This document shows, piece after piece, positions 35,519-45,246 of a stretch of 64,000 nucleotides of DNA. The notes under the pieces were generated by a model, which did not search any database, was not told the DNA's origin, and was given only the letters and a program-made list of their open reading frames with translations. Made by a program: the position numbers and the translations under genes. This DNA comes from Asparagopsis taxiformis (taxonomy: Eukaryota; Rhodophyta; Florideophyceae; Bonnemaisoniales; Bonnemaisoniaceae), in the NCBI GenBank assembly GCA_030407315.1, contig JALQPE010002968.1, positions 1-64,000 on the forward strand. Reading direction: 5' to 3'. Numbering within the stretch: the first letter of the stretch is position 1; each line of letters starts with the position of its first letter.

Positions 35519-35884
35519 GCTTCGATCCAGCTCAAGAAGAGGGGGAAGAAGAGACAAACGAACAGTCGCAACCTGCAACCTACATCAGAAGAGAACTAGC
35601 ATTGGCAGTATGAAGCTCTGCATCTCTAAACGTTGTAAAAATTGAAGTTGGCTATTCCTCGCCAAAATTCCTCCAGATGATACTATACAGCCACGATTAT
35701 GTCCAACATCAGCTCACAACCAGAACCTACATCAGTATTCGTCGACCAGACAGCGAGTCCATGTCACCCGGTGAAATCGGTGCAACATCCATGCTTTCGT
35801 CCGCACCTGGCGCAGCATAGCCCTGGTACCTTCGTAGCACTTTGAACGCCATGAGCGCCACAGCCAGAAAAACAGCGATGGAAA

Positions 35885-35961
35885 TGTTGGGATATTCATA
35901 TAACCAGGCGACATGCCAACTCTAGTGTCTGCGCAGGCACAACATTCTTTATAGTCTAACA
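35885..35961 (+). repeat. TRIM left LTR (77 bp)
   Basis: It starts TGTTGGGATATTC and ends GTCTAACA. The last 70 or so bases are nearly identical to 36247-36316. Confidence 0.85.
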
Positions 35962-36188
35962 GGTTATGGGCCGTTATCGCTAACCGGACTGCGTGAGTTC
36001 GATTCTCACAAGCACCGCTGCATCATAATTTATTCAACACGGCGACGCAACTACCGCCAATCACATCACAGCGACGACAAATCCCGCTACGACAAGTCAA
36101 CAAGACTCTTATCTATTCAAGACAGGCTCCAACGCCTCAGGCTACTACGCCTCCTACCGCTTCACCGCTTGCCCAGGGAGCGGGGGCG

Positions 36189-36316
36189 TGTTGGGATATT
36201 CATATCCCTCATCTCCTCCCTGGCCAATCGGCTCCGCTCCGTTGGGATATCCATATAACCAGGCGACATGCCAACTCTAGTGTCTGCGCAGGCACAACAT
36301 TCTTTATAGTCTAACA
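36189..36316 (+). repeat. TRIM right LTR with internal duplication (128 bp)
   Basis: It begins TGTTGGGATATTCATAT right after the purine tract, then carries about 33 extra bases, then restarts as CGTTGGGATATCC (36240) and runs to GTCTAACA. The left LTR lacks the extra segment, so the ends differ in length. Confidence 0.7.
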
Positions 36317-36629
36317 GGAAATGCCTTGAAAAAGAACAGTTTGGAAAGGAATATCTGTTTTCGTCTGAGATTAGACCTACATTGCCAGTGTCAAGATTCT
36401 TCTTTCTCACTAGAAACGTCCTTGTTACGGAGGCGAACCTACGCATACCGGTCATGCATTCCCGTCGAGTGGCAAGCGGGCCCGGGACAGTGCGGTTGTC
36501 TGTCAATGCTTAATATTGTGAAATTGGACAGTAGTAGTCATCAAATCCCGGAAGTATTACTGCAGCTCCGAAACATTCTACAAGCACTGTGAGCTTACCG
36601 TCACTGGCTTCGTGCAATTCCCTCATCAC

Positions 36630-37245
36630 GGTGGACTTTTACGGGGGATATAAGCCTTTAAAGACGCCCATCGCGGACAGAGCGACTTAAAGCATTGTGT
36701 CATGCGCAGAATACAGCACAACTTGAAACTTTTCGGGGGTTCTTGTGGGAGCACGCCCTTGTCATGTATATTAGTAAGAGCCATGAGCTCTTTGATGTCA
36801 TTGAGGAGGCCCGAGCGTAAACGATTAACCTCTTTACCGTCGTTTCCATACTTCCGAAGCCAATTGGACAAGTTTCTGGCGTGGGACAATAATTCGGGAG
36901 TGGCACACTTTTGCAAGGGAACTCCGTGCGCAGAATGTACATTCCAGGTACCAGATAGATCGGATAGGTCGAATAGATTAAACACGTCCTTACTACCCGT
37001 AACCCTTTTGACCGCATTTAAAACGGCTGCATTTTGGGGATTCACTTCGCGGAATCGTGCAGAGGCTCTTTTCTCGGTCACGAGAGCGTCATGACTTGGA
37101 CAGTGTATGTCTGTAATAAGCATGTCTTCCATCTCTGTTGATGTCTTATGAACGGGAATGATCTGAATACGATGCGGTAAGCCAAACTCCATTTCGGTGG
37201 GGGCATCATGACCAATATGCTCGCCAACGTCGGGGAAACTTGCTA
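36630..37245 (-). pseudogene. Histidine acid phosphatase remnant
   Basis: The minus-strand frame has IQIIPVHKTSTEMEDML and HCPSHDALV, then DVFNLFDLSDLSGTWNVHSAHGVPL, and LNDIKELM, matching the middle of histidine acid phosphatases (IPVH...CP...L block, then the YD.L...HG.PL block). In another frame near 36700 lies YSAHDTM, the catalytic His-Asp motif, followed by a stop. The N-terminal RHG motif is missing. The gene is truncated and frameshifted. Confidence 0.65.
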
Positions 37246-37353
37246 TGCTCTTTAAATCTTACAAATATCCTCCATTTACTATTCTGAAAAAAAAGTTCTA
37301 TGTAATCTCTCTGTATCATCTATGAGACCTCCTCATATCATCCCAAAAAATCA

Positions 37354-38442
37354 TCAGTGCTCCTTGAATCCTCGTTTTGAACCCATTCGACTCCATACAT
37401 ACTCCTTATATCGTCTAGTTCGCTTGCTGTTGTCCACTAGGGTATGCATAGCATTGAGACGATGCAGTCCGTCGATCACGGTCACGTTCGCATTGGCATG
37501 GAATTTGCCATTCTGGAACAGACGCGTGTCGGCGGGCAGATGCGTGTTCTGCGACCTCAGCACCGTCACAGTGATACGCGAAGAGCTCACATACCCCACA
37601 GCCAACATATTGTTGCGCAGGTCCTCCACGTGGTCTTCTTTCACATCCCGAAGGGTCACGGCCGGTTCCACTAGCTGCCTCACCAGCACAGTCGCTCCTT
37701 CTCCGACGTAATCCGACGTCACAAACTTGGGCACCGTAATTTGCGTCCCCTGCTGCTCACGAATGCTTTCCGCCACCTCCGGTTCGTCGTCCACTTCGGT
37801 TACGTCCTGCGTAGTAGCTTCGGTGACGTTGGAGCGAGCAGGGTGCTTCGTGCCTCCACTGGAGGGTCTTGCAGAGCGAGCAGGGCGCTTCGTGCCTCCC
37901 GAAACCGGAGTGGAGCGTGCTGGATGCTTCGTACCCCCCGAACCAGTGATTTCGCCTGCCGGACCGGTACTGGGCATCCGTCCCGAGCTGGCCTGGTTCG
38001 TCGCTGCGTTGAAGTTTGACGCTGCAGCAGGGGTACGAATGTCGCTAGGGCCATCCTCCGCAGCGGGGCGCATCATCCGAGTATCCCAAGGGTAAAATGC
38101 CGCGGCGTATGCTCCACCCATCGTCTCTGGCGGTCCCTCGGCGCCATCAAACATGTACGGGAACGGGAGGTCCTTGAACTTGTCCTTAGTCGCAATGTTG
38201 CGCACGACGATATAGTCCGCCTCGTCGGTTTCCGGCAGCTGGTGGTTGTGCAGCGTGTGCGGAAGGCCAACATCGCCACCAGCAGTGCTCACCGAAGCCG
38301 TCCCAATATGCACAGCCGCACCGTCCACGTCCGCAAACAAATTGACATCGACGCCGCGCTTGAGTCCGCGCGACTCCGCTGACGCGCTCACTTGATCGCC
38401 GCAAACCGTTGAAAACAAACTGCTGAAATGCGTATCCGCCAT
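37354..38442 (-). CDS. ParB-like domain protein, cargo of giant transposon
   Basis: 362 codons from the ATG at 38442 (MADTHFSSLF). An in-frame upstream ATG at 38562 would add 40 residues of unlikely sequence. The N-terminal 120 residues are unrecognised. A disordered middle carries three near-repeats of GGTKHPARS. The C-terminal third fits a ParB/sulfiredoxin-like domain: VRQLVEPAVTLRDVKEDHV, then LRNNMLAVGYV, then VTVIDGLHRLNAMHTL, the last being the DGxHRLxA signature. No helix-turn-helix follows, so specific DNA binding is uncertain. Such domains in phage and mobile-element proteins often accompany DNA methylases. It is divergent from the methyltransferase-SET gene across a repeat-rich 2.9-kb intergenic region. 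Confidence 0.65.
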   Translation of the reverse strand: MADTHFSSLFSTVCGDQVSASAESRGLKRGVDVNLFADVDGAAVHIGTASVSTAGGDVGLPHTLHNHQLPETDEADYIVVRNIATKDKFKDLPFPYMFDGAEGPPETMGGAYAAAFYPWDTRMMRPAAEDGPSDIRTPAAASNFNAATNQASSGRMPSTGPAGEITGSGGTKHPARSTPVSGGTKRPARSARPSSGGTKHPARSNVTEATTQDVTEVDDEPEVAESIREQQGTQITVPKFVTSDYVGEGATVLVRQLVEPAVTLRDVKEDHVEDLRNNMLAVGYVSSSRITVTVLRSQNTHLPADTRLFQNGKFHANANVTVIDGLHRLNAMHTLVDNSKRTRRYKEYVWSRMGSKRGFKEH

Positions 38443-38787
38443 GATTGTTGAGTTGGAAAGTAAAAGAGATGGTTGACGTTGACGTATTCGAGTGATGTGG
38501 ATGGTAGGTTTCACGTTGCTTGAAGAATGGTCGTGAACGCCAATCGCTGGAAATAATAACACAATACAACCGAAATTTTGTTAGGTACACACCTATCGTG
38601 ACCGCTGGAATGCAAGACAGGCAATCGAGATGTGAGTGTCCGTTCGGAACGGGCCCGAGTCGGGCTCTCGAAACCTGACGAGGTGGCGTGAAGCAGGCAG
38701 TGTCCTTGATGTGTAATGTGTTAAAATTACAGCTGTCAAGCTAGGCGGCTTTTGGGGCGGCTGCGAGCACCCCCTTATCCGGGGAAC

Positions 38788-39848
38788 ACCCTGATTTGAG
38801 TTAAAATTTGGGCTATTCTCAAAAACATGCACATGTGAACATGTTTTTGAGATGGGGGTGTGCCGTACGGCACAATCGACCGCCCAAATCGTTGATTTTT
38901 GCAAGATTTTTTCTGCCCGAAATTTTAGAATTTCTGGGCTGGCCAGCAGTGCATCTGAGCTGGACATCCACCGGACGTCCATTTCAGGTTGATCGTGTGC
39001 TGCCTACATCCACGCATTGCAGCAACTAAACAGGCGGGTTCACTACTAATATAAAGTGCACGGAATATGAGTAACGTGATGGGTGAGTAGTGTTTGTGTT
39101 GAGGGAGTAAGGCGGGACCATTATGAAACACGGAAGAAGATGCGTACCTAGCATAACTTAGGCTTGAAGCCTGGAATCGACCCATCTTTCGGCGCCATTT
39201 AGCCTCACAGTTAGTGCTTACAGAAGCCAGTGATGACCCCGCTCGGGGCGGCGGCTCCGGTTCCTGGGGCCGTTGTGGCCAAATTAGACACCCTGATTTG
39301 AATTAAAATTTGGGCTATTCTCAAAAACATGCACATGTGAACATGTTTTTGAGATGGGGGTGTGCCGTACGGCACAATCGACCCGCCCAAATCGTTGATT
39401 TTTTACAATTTTTTTGTGCCCGAAATTTTAGAATTTCTGGGCTGGCCAGCAATGCATCTGAGCTCGACATCCACCGGACGTCCATTTCAGGTTGGTCGTG
39501 AGACAGTGAGGCGGGACCATGATGGAACAAGGACCAAGACCTGTCCCTGGCGTATTGAGCCTGAAATCGACCCGTCGTGAGACGCCATTTAGCCTTACAG
39601 TTAGTGCTTACAGAAGCCAGTGACAACCCCACTCGGGGCGGCGGCCGGTGCCTGGGGCCGTTCTGGCCAAATTAGACACCTTGATTTGAATTAAAATTTG
39701 GGCTATTCTCAAAAACATGCACATGTGAACATGTTTTTGAGATGGGGGTGTGCCGTACGGCACTTTCGACCGCCTAAATCGATAAAATTTTGCAATTTTT
39801 TTCCTGCCCGAAATTCTAGAAGTTCTGGGCTGGCCAGTAATGCATTAG
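38788..39848 (+). repeat. Array 2 of palindrome-bearing repeat units
   Basis: Three units in the same orientation as array 1, with GTGCCGTACGGCAC at 38860, 39362 and 39750. The stretch up to about 39640 is almost identical to 13,880-14,700. The array begins about 346 bp upstream of the ParB-like start codon. Confidence 0.85.
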
Positions 39849-40875
39849 CTATCTCCTCTAAACCGATTCTAACAAGCAGAAAGAATCCTCTCCTTCATGA
39901 CGATGCTCTCCATCGTCTTTTCGAAGCCATTTCCGTACGAAAAATAATCGAAAAACATATTTGACTCTAACCTAACAGCTATCGCGAGCACCGTACTCAG
40001 CTATATTTCCTCTGTAATTTCCTTCCTCCAACCAATCAATAGCCGCTTGGTCACAGGCTTAAAAGCCTTCCACTATCTGTCCTATCCATCGAAGACCCTC
40101 GGAGGGTTCGATCCAGGCCTTGATCACCCATGATGGGTGTGCAACCCGAGAAAATGAAAATGGAACATATTGCGACAGGGACGAGATATCATTCCATGAA
40201 AGAGAACTTCTCTTTCGTTTACTTTTTTCTAACAAGATTCTAAACGTCTACAAACCCTATGTCGTCCGTCCGTTTTCATCCCGGAGAGATGTGGATGTGA
40301 GGTAACACGCAGTGGTGATGTTGTGTTGATTCCCACAGACGGAGGTGGAGGAGGTGGCTACGGAGGAAGCCTGGAGAACTTGTCCGGTACTGACATCTCA
40401 CATGTTGCCATTAACGGAGGTGGTGGAGGAGGCTATGGTGCAAGCCTGGAGAACATGTGACTCACATCTCGCAGATGTCAGTACCCATGGATGAGAAGAA
40501 AAGCATGTTGAGGTGCGGTTCGGATATTCGATCCATTAACGGAGGTGGTGGAGGAGGCTATGGTGGAAGCGTGGAGAAGAATAGAGTAGTCCTATACCCA
40601 TGGATCACAAGAAGACGTTGTTGGGCTCCTTTTCGAAGCCCATTCGTCTCTTGAATAAATTTAGCACCCAAATCATATACGATTGCCGAGTTGACACCCC
40701 GTATGTCTCGTTGGTAGAAATAGCAGGGGTTCCACCACTCAGCTGGCGGGAAGTAGTTACTGATTATATGAGATATGGCTTAGCTCCCGCCAAAACCGAT
40801 AGCTCTGGGCTCAGGTTCTCCAAATGTGGTTATACGAATGTGTTCTGACAATGCTAGAAGACGAATATCTGCATC
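39849..40875. other. Intergenic DNA with three Gly-rich coding-like repeats
   Basis: Around 40338-40590 a 45-50-bp block occurs three times and reads GGGGGGYGGSLEN in the plus strand. The copies are separated by unrelated sequence and stop codons. It may be a relic of a Gly-rich protein gene. No intact frame remains. Confidence 0.4.
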
Positions 40876-41060
40876 CTGATTTGAATTAAAATTTGGGCTA
40901 TTCTCAAAAACATGCACATGTGAACATGTTTTTGAGATGGGGGTGTGCCGTACGGCACAATCGACCGCCGAAATCGATGTTTTTTGCAATATTTTTTCTG
41001 GTCTGGCCAGCAATGCATCTGAGCTGGACATCCCCATGTCCAGTGGCCGTCCGGATGTCG
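40876..41060 (+). repeat. Single palindrome-bearing unit upstream of MTase-SET gene
   Basis: One truncated unit with the hairpin arms and GTGCCGTACGGCAC at 40945-40958. It ends in GGACATCC about 320 bp before the start codon at 41384. Confidence 0.85.
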
Positions 41061-41383
41061 CTCACCTGGTAAGCGTGATGCACCTGTGACAACCTATGTG
41101 ACTGCAGTCACAGCCGCCATGGCGGCCGTGCAGTACAACCCTCAAAGACAGGGAATCACAATCTTTTTAAAATTTTTGTCTACCACGTATCCGTCACAAC
41201 TTATTACCTACACCGGTTACGGGTTTCAAGACCTTTCCAGTGCTGTGTACCCGTATACTCTGTTCCGTTCGATATCAACCAGTGTTCCTCACGAAAGAGT
41301 GCAAACGTCACGAGATACGTCGTCAAATTTGACTGTCTCGCCGAGCGGTCGCCATCCTGTACCGAATTTCCACTCATTCCATT

Positions 41384-44300
41384 ATGACGAATAAGCGCAG
41401 GCGCAACAGCAATCCGATCGTTGACGACGCAACCGTGCCAATTCTGCGCGAACCCGCTAGCCCTTGGGAGGATTCTAGTGACATGGGTACACGTCGAAAC
41501 GTAGGTCGCGCCGCCCGCGAAACTACTCTCGCTGGCAAAGACTTCCTCCGCCTCTTGCTGGATTTGTTCGCCCACTCAAGTTTCGCAGACTTGACGGACA
41601 AGCCGGGAGGTTTCACATACGCGGACCTTGGCGCTTGGGTTGCGCAGGGCACAGAAGAACAATTTCTGGCGCTGCAAGGTCGACTCAGCATGGCCTTCAG
41701 CGGTCGTTCGAAGAATGCTGGAGTCGAGGCGGATGTTGCCGAAATCGTCATGGCAGAGATGAACGTTGAGCGAGCCAAGCAGATTGTTCGTCTGGCATTA
41801 CCGATTGCCGAGTTTTCAAGACAGGATGAGCGTATCGGGCAATGGGTTGAGCACTGCATCCTTTCTGGGATCGTGCCGCAGACCTTCCTTATTGGATGTA
41901 ACATGCTTCCTTCGCCACTACAGGCGCCGCAGCGCGGGGAACCAAGCGCCTTCGTTCTTGCTCCACCGGAAACGTTCGAGGTATTGATGTATTTCCAAGC
42001 GTTGTCTATCATCCGAAATCACAACAAGAACCTGCCGCGTCGCCGAATAGGCGACGCGGCCGAGGAGGGGAACGAAGCCGCACGCGTCCCAGCCCATCGG
42101 AAAAGCACTAATCGAGCTTGTTACGTGGTTCAAGTTTTATACCATGCTTGGACCGATGTGGCCTTCGCCGCAAAGTTTTCCAGCTTCGAAGAGTTGATGG
42201 CGCCGTACATCATTTTCGACAGCAGTGAGCATTGGTTTGACGTGCTCGATGAAGGTCTATTCGCACCGATAGAGCAGAAGCTAGATCTCTACCACGACAA
42301 AGCTCCCCTATCTCATCCTGATGGATATGGTGGAAAAGTAGAGACAAGAACCAGTGCGCAGCACAGTGTATTTAGGGACCTTGTGAGGAAGTTCTTCGAC
42401 CGGTTGCAGTTTCTTATCGTCAACCCGGACCTGTACACCTGGCCGGAGTCCGACCGCTGGGGGGCGCTGGAAATATACTTGTCAAGCGGAAATCCGGACA
42501 AGCTGCCAGCGTACTTTGACACCCTCGACGAAGACGTTATGGCTGTCCTCCGCCCGGCACCACAAGCCGCGGACGCAGAAAAGGTCCCCAAGCCGGTTGA
42601 TGACACTCCCACTCGTCGCAACACAGGAGGGAGAGGTTTGGTTCCGTCGACAAGACACACAACCAGGCTTCAACTTGGACCTGGGAGGACCAGTCTTACT
42701 GCCCAAGGGCCGTCTCCCCCGTCACCGTCACCCCATGCGACAGAAGAGCAGGAAAGTGAAGGGCAGGCTCTCGCAAAGGACTTTCTTTCGAAAATGAGTC
42801 AGTATTGCCGGGTGTATGACGTCCCTTTCGAAGATTTGGTCAGTGCCGACGAGAGCCGAGAACACGTGCCCATCACGGGCAACGTTCAGCTCATTCTGAC
42901 AGATCCGCCCTACAATGTTCGTCGTAAGAGGAACGATTCCAACTCTTCGTACGACAGGCTAACTGCAGAAGATATGCAGGCTAGCATCGAAGTGTTTGAC
43001 GAGCTGTTGCGCCCCGGTGGCCACGGCATCGTGTTCTGCTCCGTTTTGCAGTTCTACGAATGGTTCCATTACTTGGAAACGTACAAAGGACCGCAGTCAG
43101 AAGGCCCAACCGATGCTGCTGCCAGTGATGACGGGTCGGATGAAGAAGAGGTTACGTCCATGAATTCGGACTCCGAAGCATCGCAGCACAGTGGCGAAGA
43201 AAGTGCGGATGAGGAGGAGGAGGAGGACGAGGAGGAGGAGGACGTCGTTCGGAATTCAGTTTTCTTCGTTGACGAGGTACCTCTGTTGTTTGTCCGACTA
43301 CCTGGGCACCTCTATCAAATGCCGGGGCGGAAGAGGTACCAACGCATGAACATGGCAGAGGTCGCTATCCACTTCTGGAAGCGAGGTGTTCCGTTCAAGA
43401 CTGGAAGCGAGATGGTGGCCTATAGGAACCACGGATACATGGACGGCACGTACCCGGCGTGGTGCAACGTCACCATCAATATGCCCGCCATCGATTCGAA
43501 TGAGATGGTGTGGCGAACAAGGAGCACAACCGGTGCTACGGTCAGAGTTCGTGCAGAGCAGAAGAGCGTCGCTCTCATGATGGAGTTGATCAGCCAGCAT
43601 TCACAGCCTGGTGATATTGTTGTCGATCCATTCTCTGGCACTTTCGCAACGGGAAAAGCAGCTATGAGCTTGCCTGAGCACCGTGTTTTCGTTGGCAGTG
43701 ACATGGACAAATTGTGTGTGGCACGATCGCTTCCAAAGCTGTGTGCAGTCATGTCACGTGTAATTCTTTCAAACAACACTGACATGAGGGTCACGACAGA
43801 AGCGAAACAGAGTGCTGAGAAGTTCTTGGCGTCCCCCTCTGTCACGATGCGTACGCAGAGGGAACGCAGGATCATCGAACCCCCACCTGGCCTTCCCCTG
43901 TACCAGAGGTTCCCGAAATATATTCGGCAGTACCTCTGGCAGCTGTGCCCAGAGTCGATTGCGTCGCACGAGCACATGGAAAAACCGGTACATTATTGGC
44001 CACCTTCCCTGCGCCGCTGGTTGCAAACTGAAAACCCTCGCGTGATGCGGGCACACGATTGTGTTGCGAAAAAATTGAGCGTTCGACCATCGCTGATTAA
44101 GCATCCAAATGCAGGAAGAGGGCTCTTCGCTGAACAGACATTTAATGTTGGCGACGAAGTATGTGCATACTACGGAACTGTTGTGTACTCTGATATGAGC
44201 AAGGAGTCGATGAGGTTCGCGTACGGAGAGGGTCACATGGCGATAACGAAGGAAACATTCTTGATGTATGCCATCAAGCTGTATGCAACAGCGGAGGACG

Positions 44301-44587
44301 ACGAAAACATCGAGCATCCAATTTGGATTGTTCCGGCTCCGTTCTGTTCGGCGCAGTTCATCAACGACCCGCGGTATTTGCGAGGTGAGGACACTCCGGC
44401 GGAAGACACCAGGCGGATGGCCAACGTCGAGTTTGTCGAGAACTACAGCAGCGGTTCGACGGGGAAGAAGCTCAAGGCGAAGGACCTAGAAAATCCGAAG
44501 ATCATTGTAGTACGTGCAATCCGCGATATCCGTCCGGGGCAGGAGCTCTACGTTCATTATGGGACAGCGTTTAGAGCATGGAATTAG
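41384..44587 (+). CDS. Beta-class amino DNA methyltransferase fused to SET domain
   Basis: 1,067 residues in one frame. The first 500 are helical and unrecognised, with a Thr/Arg/Pro-rich linker near 400-450. The methyltransferase has the catalytic motif LTDPPYN (507-510), a LLRPGGHGIVFCS block, a long acidic insertion (about 585-622) and the AdoMet motif VVDPFSGTFATGKAA (748 onward). DPPY before DPFSGT is the beta-class order of N6-adenine/N4-cytosine enzymes. The C-terminal SET domain starts at GRGLFAEQTFNVGDEV (911) and has QFINDPR, ANVEF, and IRPGQELYVHYG near the end. Known families would predict DNA methylation plus protein lysine methylation; both activities in one mobile-element protein are inferred. 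No zinc-rich pre-SET or post-SET is visible. All key motifs look intact. Confidence 0.8.
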   Translation: MTNKRRRNSNPIVDDATVPILREPASPWEDSSDMGTRRNVGRAARETTLAGKDFLRLLLDLFAHSSFADLTDKPGGFTYADLGAWVAQGTEEQFLALQGRLSMAFSGRSKNAGVEADVAEIVMAEMNVERAKQIVRLALPIAEFSRQDERIGQWVEHCILSGIVPQTFLIGCNMLPSPLQAPQRGEPSAFVLAPPETFEVLMYFQALSIIRNHNKNLPRRRIGDAAEEGNEAARVPAHRKSTNRACYVVQVLYHAWTDVAFAAKFSSFEELMAPYIIFDSSEHWFDVLDEGLFAPIEQKLDLYHDKAPLSHPDGYGGKVETRTSAQHSVFRDLVRKFFDRLQFLIVNPDLYTWPESDRWGALEIYLSSGNPDKLPAYFDTLDEDVMAVLRPAPQAADAEKVPKPVDDTPTRRNTGGRGLVPSTRHTTRLQLGPGRTSLTAQGPSPPSPSPHATEEQESEGQALAKDFLSKMSQYCRVYDVPFEDLVSADESREHVPITGNVQLILTDPPYNVRRKRNDSNSSYDRLTAEDMQASIEVFDELLRPGGHGIVFCSVLQFYEWFHYLETYKGPQSEGPTDAAASDDGSDEEEVTSMNSDSEASQHSGEESADEEEEEDEEEEDVVRNSVFFVDEVPLLFVRLPGHLYQMPGRKRYQRMNMAEVAIHFWKRGVPFKTGSEMVAYRNHGYMDGTYPAWCNVTINMPAIDSNEMVWRTRSTTGATVRVRAEQKSVALMMELISQHSQPGDIVVDPFSGTFATGKAAMSLPEHRVFVGSDMDKLCVARSLPKLCAVMSRVILSNNTDMRVTTEAKQSAEKFLASPSVTMRTQRERRIIEPPPGLPLYQRFPKYIRQYLWQLCPESIASHEHMEKPVHYWPPSLRRWLQTENPRVMRAHDCVAKKLSVRPSLIKHPNAGRGLFAEQTFNVGDEVCAYYGTVVYSDMSKESMRFAYGEGHMAITKETFLMYAIKLYATAEDDENIEHPIWIVPAPFCSAQFINDPRYLRGEDTPAEDTRRMANVEFVENYSSGSTGKKLKAKDLENPKIIVVRAIRDIRPGQELYVHYGTAFRAWN

Positions 44588-44811
44588 GGTCACGAAAGAT
44601 GTTTTCATTTCGACTACAAATAAAGCTACGTTCCAGAGTTGAAGTATATCATATAATGCAGCATGTCCAGCCACCATTACTCCAGGGTGAAACCTATTGA
44701 GCAGTACTCGCCTGTCAAAAACCAATCGTTCACACTCTAGATGCACTTCGTCCGAGCAGTGAACCTGACTGCTTGGATGCTGTTATGCGTGCAGATGCAA
44801 AATACACGACC
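44588..44811. other. Short spacer after MTase-SET gene
   Basis: It includes AATAAA-like ACAAATAAAG at 44619, a possible polyadenylation signal about 30 nt after the stop codon. Nothing else is seen. Confidence 0.4.
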
Positions 44812-45017
44812 AAGTTGAAATGGACGCCCGGTGGATGTCCAGCTCAGTTGCATTGCTGTCCGGCCCAGAAATTCTACAATTCAGGGCAGAAAAAAATATT
44901 GCAAAAAACATCGATTTGGGCGGTCGAAAGTGCCGTACGGCACACCCCCATCTCAAAAACATGTTCACATGTGCATGTTTTTGAGAATAGCCCAAATTTT
45001 AATTCAAATCAGGACGT
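44812..45017 (-). repeat. Inverted palindrome-bearing unit upstream of coiled-coil gene
   Basis: The same unit in reverse orientation, with GTGCCGTACGGCAC at 44930-44943 and both hairpin arms intact. It ends about 230 bp before the start codon at 45247. Confidence 0.85.
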
Positions 45018-45246
45018 CTTCCGGACATAGGGGTGCTCGCGGCCTAGCTCTACAGCTGTAATTGTACCTCATTAAATACTGTTGATGACTGCCTACCGTA
45101 TACAATCTGGGCTGTTGGCGTATTATCCGGTACTTGACCTGACCTGAACGTTCATCGCAGACCGTTGTGGTTACCGACACTATACAGCAATCTTTTTTGT
45201 ATCTCGTGCAACTCAATCGTTCCATCGCTTCCGGGAAAGCTTCATT

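Larger units (their letters stand above)
35885..36316 (+). mobile_element. TRIM: 432-bp miniature LTR retrotransposon
   Basis: Two LTR-like repeats enclose about 230 bp without coding capacity. Flanks GGAAA (35880-35884 and 36317-36321) form a 5-bp target duplication. Directly after the left LTR comes GGTTATGGGCC, the same half-tRNA primer site as in the Copia elements. Two copies of the Copia leader hairpin motif follow (36038-36058 and 36068-36088). A purine tract GGGAGCGGGGGCG precedes the right LTR. This is a nonautonomous element probably mobilised by Copia relatives. Confidence 0.85.

Noticed and set aside
38073..38590. Additional genes overlapping the ParB-like frame
   Set aside because: They are shadow frames of a GC-rich coding region without independent motifs.
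40088..40105. GGGTTCGATCC as the B box of a tRNA gene
   Set aside because: No A box at the right distance and no pairing T stem or acceptor stem around it.
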